DNA from: an uncultured Pedosphaera sp. | GTDB lineage: Bacteria; Verrucomicrobiota; Verrucomicrobiia; Limisphaerales; Pedosphaeraceae | Assembly (NCBI GenBank): GCA_903930565.1 | Contig: CAIYZC010000228.1 | Span: 1 to 53,130, forward strand | Reading direction: 5' to 3' | Length of the DNA: 53,130 nucleotides | Shown: positions 1 through 7,121 of the stretch, one piece after another | How the letters are laid out: every line of letters starts with the position of its first letter | How positions within the stretch are numbered: the first letter of the stretch is position 1 | Position numbers and translations under genes: made by a program | Notes under the pieces: generated by a model | Database searches by the model: none | What the model saw: the letters and a program-made list of their open reading frames with translations, nothing else | What the model was told of the DNA's origin: nothing

Positions 1-2046
1 CGTGGTCACCACCGTGGCGGCGGGGGCGCCGACCACGCTGCCGTAGGTGTTGCCGGTGCGAATCTCATCGAATTGGTCGGCAAAACCGCCACCCTGAATG
101 TTGAAACCCACGCCGGTAATGGTGCCCACATCATAGGCATTCCAAGTAAGGTTGGCCGCCCCCGCCGGCGCGTTCGTGCCGGCGGCCGAATCCAGCCAAG
201 CACTAACCGTATCGTTGGCTCCCGCGGTGTTGAAATCAATTTTCACCACAACGAGATGCGTCTGATTATAGATGAAACCGCCCGTGATTTGCTGCCCGGA
301 GAAGGTGGTAATCCCCTGGGCTCCGGCCCCGGCGGTGGCAATCGAGCCCAAACCGAGGCTGCCGGCCGTCGCACTATAGGGAGCCGTGAGACCAATGATG
401 AGGCTGGTGGCACCACTGCCAAAAAGGACAAATCCATTCAAGTTTCCGCCGTTGTTGCCCAGCTGATTAAATAGAAAGCTGACATACTTCGTTCCCGTCG
501 AAAGCGGGCTGGCCAGTGTAACCTGATCGCGGCCGCCGGTGGTGGAAATCGCCTTGTTACCGGACGGAAGATTCGCATAAGTCAAACCGCTGACGATGGT
601 TCCACTGCCCACCGTCCAGTTGCCGCTCAGGCCGGCGCCCGTGGCGGGAGTACTATTCGAAAAGCTCCCCAAGGAATAATTGAAAGACTCATAAGCTTTC
701 ATAAAAGCCACGGGCGAGCCGCTCACTTCCAAAGAATTCGCCCCTTCGCCGACGCTGTTGGTGGCGGAAACTTCATAATAATACGTGGTGCCGTTGGCCG
801 CGGTCAAATCGGTGTAGCCGGTCGTGCCCACGTTGGCGATGGTTGCTTCCGCGCCGCTGACGGTGGAGCGCTTCAACTTGTAACCGGAAGCGGCGATGCC
901 GGCACTCCAGTTCAAAACCACCTGACCGTCACTCGCACCGGCCGTCAAACCAGTGGGCGCGCCGGGCGCGGCCAGAACGGGCGCGGCGGCCACTTCCGGG
1001 CTATTGGCGCTTTCGCCACCGGCATTCACCGCCGAAACCACATAGTAGTAGGTTGCTCCTCCGGCCACGGAATCGGTAAAACTTGTTCCCGTCACCGCGC
1101 CGGCACCCGAAACGGTCACATAGCCCGAGCCACTGACGGTCGAGCGCTTCACATTGTAACTGACGGGGCCGCCGGCGGCGGCGTTCCAAGTCAAGGTGAC
1201 GGAGTTGCCACCCGGTGTGGCGCCCAAGCCCGTGGGCGTCGACGGAGCGGCGACAATGTAGCCAACCGCTTCGGACCAAGTGGTGCCGATGCGCAATTCA
1301 TCAAACACAAAATTGCCACCAGCGCCGGCGGGATTCACGATTGAACACGCGCCGAGGGTGAATTGCGGCATGGTAAAGGTTCCGTCCGGCGGGGATTCCG
1401 TGCTGGTATTGGCCGTGGGATTCACCCAGATGCCGCCGGTCCAACCCGAACCCGAGCCGACGAGTTTGACCACGATAAAATAGGTGCTGCCATAGGTGAT
1501 ATTGGCCGTGGCTGATTCCCACTTGTTGGGGCCGGCATCGCTGTAGCCAACCTGCTGGTTGACACCGAGCTTGCCGGTCGTGCCGGTGACCGGCGTCGTG
1601 ACGCCCACAAACATTCCATTGCCGCCCGTGTTCAGTTCCAAACCGACTTTGTTGCCACCCGGATTGCCGCTCATGTTAAAGAGATAGCTCACATAAATGG
1701 TTCCGCTGGTGGGCGGGCTGGACAGATTTTCGCCGGAGTACGCGGCGGTTTGCTTCAAGGCGTTGAAGCTCGTGCCAAGACCGGGATACGTCAGGCCGGC
1801 CACAGTGGTCAGTCCGCCGCCATTATAGCCGCTGCTGAACCCGCCGCCGGAGGTCTGTGTCGGGGTGCCGGAAGAGAAGCTGGGTGCGGCCCCCAAAGCA
1901 TAATTATATGGCTCCTGAGCAATGAGCGAGGCAAAGGCATTTGACGCCACCAACACGAATAGTGCCAGCAGGATGAGTAATTGGCGTGTGGGCTGTTGAG
2001 GCGCAGTTTTATTTTGGCCGGTCATTTTTGTTTTGGATGTATGCAT
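1..2046 (-). CDS. Secreted FN3-domain protein, 3' end beyond window
   Basis: The frame is open from an ATG at 2046 (in-frame alternative 2025) to the left edge, about 682 codons without a stop, so the C-terminus is missing. A hydrophobic segment near residues 15-35 (LLILLALFVLVASNAFA) looks like a signal peptide. Next comes a module opening with EPYNYALG (about residue 44), then two fibronectin type III repeats (about 263-355 and 356-445) with the usual PTGL, V.L.W.A and YYY.V.A.N motifs. A second module opens with ESFNYSLG (about 453) and ends near a FDEIRTG motif, like FDELRIG in the first. The repeated FNY.LG...FDE.R.G unit resembles concanavalin/LamG-like modules of secreted PVC proteins. 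A role in the envelope or in glycan binding is inferred; no catalytic motif is visible. Confidence 0.8.
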   Translation of the reverse strand, partial: MHTSKTKMTGQNKTAPQQPTRQLLILLALFVLVASNAFASLIAQEPYNYALGAAPSFSSGTPTQTSGGGFSSGYNGGGLTTVAGLTYPGLGTSFNALKQTAAYSGENLSSPPTSGTIYVSYLFNMSGNPGGNKVGLELNTGGNGMFVGVTTPVTGTTGKLGVNQQVGYSDAGPNKWESATANITYGSTYFIVVKLVGSGSGWTGGIWVNPTANTSTESPPDGTFTMPQFTLGACSIVNPAGAGGNFVFDELRIGTTWSEAVGYIVAAPSTPTGLGATPGGNSVTLTWNAAAGGPVSYNVKRSTVSGSGYVTVSGAGAVTGTSFTDSVAGGATYYYVVSAVNAGGESANSPEVAAAPVLAAPGAPTGLTAGASDGQVVLNWSAGIAASGYKLKRSTVSGAEATIANVGTTGYTDLTAANGTTYYYEVSATNSVGEGANSLEVSGSPVAFMKAYESFNYSLGSFSNSTPATGAGLSGNWTVGSGTIVSGLTYANLPSGNKAISTTGGRDQVTLASPLSTGTKYVSFLFNQLGNNGGNLNGFVLFGSGATSLIIGLTAPYSATAGSLGLGSIATAGAGAQGITTFSGQQITGGFIYNQTHLVVVKIDFNTAGANDTVSAWLDSAAGTNAPAGAANLTWNAYDVGTITGVGFNIQGGGFADQFDEIRTGNTYGSVVGAPAATVVTT

Positions 2047-2162
2047 TACAGTGAAGGGTTCCGGGTTCTGGTATAGTGCCTCATAAGAGACTGGTATCAT
2101 GGAGTTTGCCTGCCCCTTTTTCGGTTTTTCGAGTACGAGGTCACTGGCCACCCACCCCCACC

Positions 2163-2714
2163 TCAAAACGGGGAGGCGTAATCGCGGAGCGCCGGGAACG
2201 CGAGGTCGCGGGGGGAGAGGATGGGGGCGGCGACGGGCCAGGCGAAGGGGATGCTGTTCCACAAGATGCCGGCGTCGTGGGCGGGGGCGTGGACCTCGCT
2301 GCATTGATAAACCATCATCGAATCGTCCGCAAGGGCCAGGAAGCCGTGGGCGAAGCCGATGGGGACGAAGAGCATTTCGCGGTTCGCGGCGCTGAGTTCG
2401 CGACTGTAGGTTTGGCCGTAAGTGGGCGAAGCGCGGCGCAGGTCGACGATCACGTCCAACACGGCGCCCAGCGGACAATAGACCAATTTGTCCACCGCGT
2501 GCGGCGGGGTTTGGAAGTGGAGGCCGCGCACGACATTGCGCCGGGACACGGAGAAGAACTCCTCCCGGGGCGTGAAGGGCAGGCCGGCCTCGCGGAACGC
2601 CTCCGTGTGATAGGTTTTGACGAACGCGCCCCGGGCGTCGTGGAACACGGGGGGCCGGATGACGAACGCCCCCGACATGGGCGTGGCGACCAGTTGCAGC
2701 GGGGCTTGGGCCAT
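2163..2714 (-). CDS. rfbC: dTDP-4-dehydrorhamnose 3,5-epimerase family protein
   Basis: The 183-residue protein matches the RmlC/RfbC cupin family in length and motifs: FVKTY near 31-35, VVRGLHFQ (catalytic-type His66), VDKLVY (Lys76), GFAHGF (His123) and VYQC (Tyr136). Family members epimerise C3 and/or C5 of a nucleotide-bound 4-keto-6-deoxyhexose in the cytoplasm. The usual WND near the C-terminus is WNS here. The gene lies 12 bp downstream of rfbH on the same strand, with no rmlA, rmlB or rmlD nearby. A CDP-3,6-dideoxyhexulose 5-epimerase role, as in ascarylose synthesis, is therefore as plausible as dTDP-rhamnose synthesis. The family call is firm; the substrate is inferred. Confidence 0.85.
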   Translation of the reverse strand: MAQAPLQLVATPMSGAFVIRPPVFHDARGAFVKTYHTEAFREAGLPFTPREEFFSVSRRNVVRGLHFQTPPHAVDKLVYCPLGAVLDVIVDLRRASPTYGQTYSRELSAANREMLFVPIGFAHGFLALADDSMMVYQCSEVHAPAHDAGILWNSIPFAWPVAAPILSPRDLAFPALRDYASPF

Positions 2715-2726
2715 GGCGGGGTGGGC

Positions 2727-4166
2727 TTAGTGGCGGCGGACGAAGGCGTGGATGGTCTCGATGAGGTACGCGAGCATGGCCGGGGTGAGGCCGGGATAGG
2801 TGCCGACGAAGACAGATTCGCGCATGATTTGATCCGCGCCGGTCATTTCACCCACCACGCGGAAGGCGTCGGGGCGTTGTTGCCGGAGGCTGACGAAGGC
2901 CGGTTGGCGCAGCAGGTTGCCACCGAACAACATGCGGTTGCCGATCTTGGCGGCGTCGAGGGCGCGGACGAAATCGCGGCGGCTGAAGGGCGCGCCAGGG
3001 CGGACGAGCATCATGAAGCCGAACCACGAACACTCGGTCCGATGGCCGCTGGCGTCCCACGTGAACCCTCCGGGGGTCCAACCGGTGGCGTGGGTGGGGA
3101 GTTGGAACAGGAAGAACTCCTCCAAATCGGCGAGGCCGGCACGGAGCGTTTGCCAGTTGTCCATACGCGCCTGGATGAACGCGGGGAGTTTGCGGAGCTG
3201 CTGGCGGCCGATGGCGGCCTGCAGATCCAGGGGCTTCAGGTTGTAGCCGAAGTGACTGTAGATGTACTTGTGGTCGTAGCCCTCGGGCAGTTCGCCCAAT
3301 TGCCAGCCGAAGCGTTTGTTGCAGGTGTTGTCCCTGCCGCTGGGGCACCAGCAATCGCGACCCCAGTCGCGAAAGCTCTCGACCAAGACCTTGAGCCGGG
3401 GTTCCCGCACGATGTTCACCGCGCCGCCCTCGCCCATGGTCAGATGGTGCGGGGGATAAAACGACTGGGTGGAGAGATCGCCGAAGGTGCCGGTGAGCCG
3501 GCCGTCGTACCGGCAGCCCAAGGCGTCGCAATTGTCCTCAATCAGCCAAAGCCCGTGGCGACGGCAAAACTCCGTGGCGGTGGCCAGGTCGAAAGGATTG
3601 CCCAGCGTGTGGGCCATCATCACGGCCTTGGTCTTGCCGGGCGTGAAGGCGCCTTCCAATTGTTCCAAACGACCGTTCAGCGTCACCGGGTCATTATCGA
3701 TAAACACTGGCACCAAGCCGTTTTGCAGGATCGGGGCGACCGTGGTGGGGAAGCCGGCGGCCACCGTGATGACTTCATCGCCGGGGCGCAACTGGCGCTC
3801 GGCCAGTTTCGGACTGGTCAGGGCGGCGATGGCGAGCAGGTTGGCGGAGGACCCGGAGTTCACCACCAGCGTTTTTTTGACCTGGAGGAACGCGGCCAAT
3901 TCATGCTCGAAGGCGTCCCCTTCGGGACCCAGTGTGAGCCAGAAATCCAAGGTGGCGCCGACGGCGGCGGAAACTTCCTCTTCATCGAACACCCGGCCGG
4001 CGTAGGGCACGACGGTTTGGCCCGCCACAAACGGGGCACGCGGGGCCGCGTCCGGGGCGGCGGCGGCGGTTTCGTAGCCGGGCCGGTGATTCGAGTGCGC
4101 CAATTGGGCGTACTCGCGGGTGAGCCGGAGGATCTCAGCCTTCAATTCTGCGGGCGATTTTGACAT
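2727..4166 (-). CDS. rfbH: RfbH/AscC-type CDP-4-keto-6-deoxyglucose-3-dehydrase
   Basis: The 479-residue protein resembles E1 (RfbH/DdhC/AscC) throughout. These PMP-dependent iron-sulfur enzymes remove the C3 hydroxyl of CDP-4-keto-6-deoxyglucose on the way to 3,6-dideoxyhexoses. Diagnostic features are SFYPPHHLTMGEGG at about 235-248, where His replaces the PLP-binding Lys of ordinary aminotransferases, and the [2Fe-2S] ligands DCWC (272, 274) and C282, with C213 in EDNCDALG as the likely fourth. VNSGSSANLLA and PGDEVITVAAGFPTT are also family motifs. The start at 4166 was chosen because MSKSPAELKAEI aligns with known N-termini; an upstream ATG at 4322 would add 52 non-family residues. The companion reductase (E3/AscD) and cytidylyltransferase are not in the window. 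Confidence 0.93.
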   Translation of the reverse strand: MSKSPAELKAEILRLTREYAQLAHSNHRPGYETAAAAPDAAPRAPFVAGQTVVPYAGRVFDEEEVSAAVGATLDFWLTLGPEGDAFEHELAAFLQVKKTLVVNSGSSANLLAIAALTSPKLAERQLRPGDEVITVAAGFPTTVAPILQNGLVPVFIDNDPVTLNGRLEQLEGAFTPGKTKAVMMAHTLGNPFDLATATEFCRRHGLWLIEDNCDALGCRYDGRLTGTFGDLSTQSFYPPHHLTMGEGGAVNIVREPRLKVLVESFRDWGRDCWCPSGRDNTCNKRFGWQLGELPEGYDHKYIYSHFGYNLKPLDLQAAIGRQQLRKLPAFIQARMDNWQTLRAGLADLEEFFLFQLPTHATGWTPGGFTWDASGHRTECSWFGFMMLVRPGAPFSRRDFVRALDAAKIGNRMLFGGNLLRQPAFVSLRQQRPDAFRVVGEMTGADQIMRESVFVGTYPGLTPAMLAYLIETIHAFVRRH

Positions 4167-4358
4167 GTGAACTAGTTGCCGTGCTGCTTCGGGCGTCAAC
4201 ATAAAGACGCGGCCCCCGCGAAGCAAGGCGCGGTTGGCGGCGGCCGCAGGCGACGGGAATGGGTTTGCGCAGCCGCCAGTGTCTTTCGGAAAGCCCTCCC
4301 GCGGGGCAGATTGAACTGGCAACCCCCGCCCCGGTAATCCGGATGGGCGCCTGATCGC

Positions 4359-5693
4359 TCACTCCGCCGCGGAAGCCAACTGGACGGCCGCGGCTTGCAA
4401 CCCCCGCAAAATGGCGTCGGCCAAGGGTTCGGGAAAGCCGGGCGGGAGCACCCCCCGCACGGTTGCCAGGACCTGGGGGGTCTCGGCGCAGAGCTCGTCC
4501 AAGATCCCGGGCATCCCGGGCAAGCCACAGCGCTCCGCCGTGGCGAGCCAGTGCCGGCGGCGAATTTCCGCCCAATGGTAGTGGGGGCTTTTGCCGCTGA
4601 CCGCCATGGCCATTTTGATTTTCTGGCGGGCCAGCAGGCCGCGGCCATGACCGAGCACGGGGTAAGCCGACAAGACATCGTAACGCGGCGTCAGGTGGTA
4701 GGCGCCCCCGGGGCGGAGGAACAGACTGAAATTCTTGGCGTGCCCGTCGATGGCCGCAAGCAACCAAAACACGACCTGCGTGCGCAGAAAATCCCGGCGA
4801 TCCGCGGCGGCATGCTCCGATCCCTGCAACAGCTCCAAGATCCGCTGAATCCCCGGCCCGCCGTCCGGCACGTATTTGCAGGCGGAGGCGGTGGCCGTGG
4901 CCTGGCACAAATCCTCCTGGGGAACCCGCAACCAATACGACCCATCCTCTGAAAGTCGCCGGTCAAAGCGCTCCACGACCAGCGCTTTGAAATCCCCGAA
5001 GATTTCCATGCGGGAAGCGGCGGTGGGGACGCCGAACGCCCGCAGAATTTGCCCGCACAGCCATTCGTTCTCCACCGAGGTGGACAGGTCGATGCCCTGC
5101 GGGCTTATCCCCATGGGCAGCTTGAGGATGTGGGTGGTGGGCGTGGGCCCCCGGGGGCGCCACCAACCGCCGGCGTGCCAGAGCAGCGCGGTTTTCTCCT
5201 GCGCCCCGGCGAGACTGATTCGAAAGTCCGCCCAGGCGTTGGGCGCCACCTCGGCCATCCGCAAGCCGGCCACTTGGTTGAGCACTCCGCCGACTTCCTC
5301 CCGCGTGAGGGGCTCCCCGACGATACGGTGGATCGAATCCGGGGTGGCCTCCTCCGGGAGGATTTGCAAGGCGCCCACGCAGTCCTGGCCGATGGCATGC
5401 AGCAGGTCGAATGCTTCGTTGCGCGGCACGCGAAACCGGAGTTGGATGCGCTCGCGAATCTGGCGATTGTCGGGCAACAGGTTGTCGAAAAAAAACTCCA
5501 CCCTTTCGCCGCGGTAGGGCTCACCGGCGGCGCGCAACGGCAGCGAAAGCGAGATGGGCCGGGCGCGGGGCGAATCCAGCCACGACGCGGCATAGTCGAA
5601 CTCCTGCCGCCCGCCCGGCGGAGTCCGCCAATAACCAACCCGCTCCCCGTTCATCCACACGGCGAGGCAGCGTAATTTTCGCGCGCGCGCCAT
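4359..5693 (-). CDS. hipA: HipA-family serine/threonine kinase toxin
   Basis: The 444-residue protein has the HipA layout: an N-terminal subdomain with FFFDNLLPDN (67-76), an ATP-loop and regulatory motif SLAGAQEKTAL (160-170), and a kinase core with DGHAKNFSL (Asp316, Asn321) and RYDV (Asp339) as catalytic and metal-binding residues. HipA kinases phosphorylate targets such as glutamyl-tRNA synthetase and cause growth arrest unless held by HipB. The ATG lies 3 bp after the stop of the antitoxin gene, the usual translationally coupled order. All key kinase residues appear intact. The target cannot be read from sequence. Confidence 0.93.
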   Translation of the reverse strand: MARARKLRCLAVWMNGERVGYWRTPPGGRQEFDYAASWLDSPRARPISLSLPLRAAGEPYRGERVEFFFDNLLPDNRQIRERIQLRFRVPRNEAFDLLHAIGQDCVGALQILPEEATPDSIHRIVGEPLTREEVGGVLNQVAGLRMAEVAPNAWADFRISLAGAQEKTALLWHAGGWWRPRGPTPTTHILKLPMGISPQGIDLSTSVENEWLCGQILRAFGVPTAASRMEIFGDFKALVVERFDRRLSEDGSYWLRVPQEDLCQATATASACKYVPDGGPGIQRILELLQGSEHAAADRRDFLRTQVVFWLLAAIDGHAKNFSLFLRPGGAYHLTPRYDVLSAYPVLGHGRGLLARQKIKMAMAVSGKSPHYHWAEIRRRHWLATAERCGLPGMPGILDELCAETPQVLATVRGVLPPGFPEPLADAILRGLQAAAVQLASAAE

Positions 5694-5696
5694 GGC

Positions 5697-5942
5697 TCAC
5701 CACTCCGCTTTCACCGCCGCCGAACCCTTGGGCCGAACCACCAATTCGAGATCCAAGGCCGAGAGCAACCGGTAAATCCGGGCCAGACTGGTGGTGGTGG
5801 GGTTGGCCTCCACTTGCGAGACGGCGCTCTGCGGCAACCCGCAACCGGCGCCCACCGCTTGCTGGGTTAGTTTTCGCTCCCGCCGGTAGCCCCGCAGGAC
5901 GGCCCCCAATTGTTGGGGGGTTCGTGCAACATAATCGCGCAT
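5697..5942 (-). CDS. hipB: HipB-type antitoxin, HTH repressor
   Basis: This 81-residue protein contains one Xre/HTH_3 helix-turn-helix, roughly residues 24-60 (LTQQAVGAGCGLPQSAVSQ followed by a scaffold helix), and a short tail ending in KAEW. Like other HipB proteins it should dimerise, bind the HipA kinase and repress its own promoter. It is the first gene of the hipBA pair. The ATG at 5942 lies within a box (5940-5952) that recurs at 6138-6150, consistent with autoregulation close to the start codon. No Shine-Dalgarno sequence is visible and the predicted leader is only a few bases, so translation may be close to leaderless. Confidence 0.9.
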   Translation of the reverse strand: MRDYVARTPQQLGAVLRGYRRERKLTQQAVGAGCGLPQSAVSQVEANPTTTSLARIYRLLSALDLELVVRPKGSAAVKAEW

Positions 5943-5952
5943 ATCTAGTTTA
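5940..5952 (+). repeat. Operator-like box, copy 1
   Basis: CATATCTAGTTTA covers the hipB start codon and the region just downstream of its predicted -10. A copy with one change is at 6138-6150 in the same orientation. HipB binding is inferred. Confidence 0.4.
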
Positions 5953-5953
5953 C

Positions 5954-5982
5954 ATGATAATCAACAAACATCGTTTATACAA
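5954..5982 (-). promoter_or_regulatory. Predicted sigma-70 promoter of hipBA
   Basis: On the minus strand a -35-like TTGTAT (5977-5982) and a -10-like TATCAT (5954-5959) are separated by 17 bp. Transcription would begin about 5-7 bp upstream of the hipB ATG at 5942. Confidence 0.4.
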
Positions 5983-6137
5983 GATATTTTGTCTTTATCT
6001 GCTAAAACTGATATGGCGCCGATCTTGGCACTCCCGTCAGTCCGAGGGGCGCGATCCACGGCCATAGTAATTTGACAGCTGGCGGGTCCCGGCCGAACGG
6101 CCCAACGTGCTGGGAGTGCGGGGGCACGATAGCCGGG

Positions 6138-6150
6138 CATATCTGGTTTA
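6138..6150 (+). repeat. Operator-like box, copy 2
   Basis: CATATCTGGTTTA matches the box at 5940-5952 at 12 of 13 positions, 198 bp away. It sits upstream of the predicted promoter of the rightward gene at 6301, so one regulator could control both directions. Confidence 0.4.
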
Positions 6151-6157
6151 AGTTATA

Positions 6158-6186
6158 TTTCATAAATATAGTTTAAACTATATAAT
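6158..6186 (+). promoter_or_regulatory. Predicted promoter with palindromic operator
   Basis: A perfect -10 TATAAT (6181-6186) follows a weak -35 (TTTCAT, 6158-6163) at 17 bp. The spacer ends in a perfect 12-bp palindrome TAGTTTAAACTA (6169-6180), a good operator candidate. Because transcription would start near 6193, the GTG at 6187 cannot be the translation start of the downstream gene, which supports the ATG at 6301. Confidence 0.45.
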
Positions 6187-6300
6187 GTGGTTTTATTAGC
6201 TAAAGCAGATAGGATAAAACCTTTGCCGGTTCAGCCGGTCCCGCGGGTCGTTTGGCGATTTTCCCTTGCCTTTGCGGCGCGGGCGTTGGCCAATAAGGGC

Positions 6301-6804
6301 ATGCGTGAACTGCCTCACACCCACGGCTGCTTTGTTTGCGGGGAGAGCAATCCCCGGGGACTCAATCTGCGCTTCCACACGGATGGCACCACAATCCACG
6401 CCCGGTTCGTGCCCGGCCCGGAGCACGTCGGCTTCCAGCAAACGGTGCATGGGGGCATCACGGCCACGGTGCTGGACGAAATCATGGTCTGGGCGTGCGC
6501 GGTGCGCACGGGCAAGTTTTCGTATTGCGCGGAGATGAAGGTGCGCTACGTGAGCCCGGTGCGGCCGGGCGAGGAAACCATCGCGACCGCCGAACTGGTG
6601 GCCAACCGCCGGCAGCGCTTGTTTGAAGCCAAGGGCGAACTACGCTCCTTGACCGGCCAACTCCTCGCCACAGCCACCGGCAAATACGTTCCCGTACCCA
6701 ACACCAACATCGAGTCGATGCTGGGGGAAATCGTGGGGGACACGAGCTTTTTGGCCGTTGCCGCGGCAGCCGCTGCCGCCGCCGAGACCGGCAAGGAAGA
6801 GTGA
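6301..6804 (+). CDS. PaaI-like hotdog-fold thioesterase
   Basis: The 167-residue protein begins MRELPHTHGCFVCG and has the hotdog thioesterase pattern: GxNP.GL near the N-terminus, then HGGITATVLDEIMVW (about residues 50-64), where the His-Gly-Gly and the Asp-Glu on the central helix correspond to the catalytic region of PaaI/YbgC-type acyl-CoA thioesterases. A MKVRY.SPVRPGEE strand follows. Two cysteines (CFVC) near the N-terminus are typical of a subgroup. The C-terminus is a low-complexity alanine run. The family's general role is hydrolysis of acyl-CoA thioesters; the substrate is unknown. The start was chosen from domain boundaries and promoter position. Confidence 0.8.
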   Translation: MRELPHTHGCFVCGESNPRGLNLRFHTDGTTIHARFVPGPEHVGFQQTVHGGITATVLDEIMVWACAVRTGKFSYCAEMKVRYVSPVRPGEETIATAELVANRRQRLFEAKGELRSLTGQLLATATGKYVPVPNTNIESMLGEIVGDTSFLAVAAAAAAAAETGKEE

Positions 6805-6887
6805 AGGGCGGCGGGCCGCTTGGGGACGTGGGCCAAACCTTGACGCAGGGCGGAAGGCGGGTTATGGGAACGGGGTAGCTGCGCGGC

Positions 6888-7121
6888 ATGAATCCATTCT
6901 TTCGCCAAATCCGTTCGCTCCTGCGCCTCGTCGGCGCCGGCGTAATCATGATTGGCGCGCTGGAGGTGGCCTTTTATTGGGTCAAGTGCCGCCGCCTGGA
7001 CCTGCCCCCCGAACCACTGCCCATGGCCCTACGCTCGCTCCCCGTGTTGGCCGGGGTGGGGATTGTGCTCGCGAGTCCCGCTTGGGCGCGCCGGCTCGCC
7101 CGCTATTTTTTTGATGAATAA
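6888..7121 (+). CDS. Small two-helix membrane protein
   Basis: A 77-residue protein with two probable membrane helices (about 12-32 and 50-64) separated by a short Pro-rich loop, and a basic C-terminus. No family was recognised. Its stop codon overlaps the start of the GH57 gene by 8 bp, which suggests real translation and coupling with that gene. Confidence 0.6.
   Translation: MNPFFRQIRSLLRLVGAGVIMIGALEVAFYWVKCRRLDLPPEPLPMALRSLPVLAGVGIVLASPAWARRLARYFFDE

Larger units (their letters stand above)
5943..6300. other. Divergent AT-rich control region, no gene
   Basis: Two AT-rich blocks (5943-6015 and 6139-6215) flank a GC-rich core. No convincing coding frame is present. It carries the hipBA promoter, the promoter at 6158-6186, two operator-like boxes and nested inverted repeats (TATCTGCT 5996-6003 with AGCAGATA 6204-6211; GCACTCCC 6028-6035 with GGGAGTGC 6112-6119). 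Confidence 0.6.

Noticed and set aside
2076-4163. A 695-codon plus-strand open frame
   Set aside because: It is antisense to rfbC and rfbH, which have clear family motifs. The frame is low-complexity Gly/Ala/Val/His/Arg-rich sequence expected opposite GC-rich genes.
4167-4322. N-terminal extension of RfbH to an ATG at 4322
   Set aside because: The 52 added residues have no counterpart in RfbH/E1 proteins; the conserved start is at 4166.
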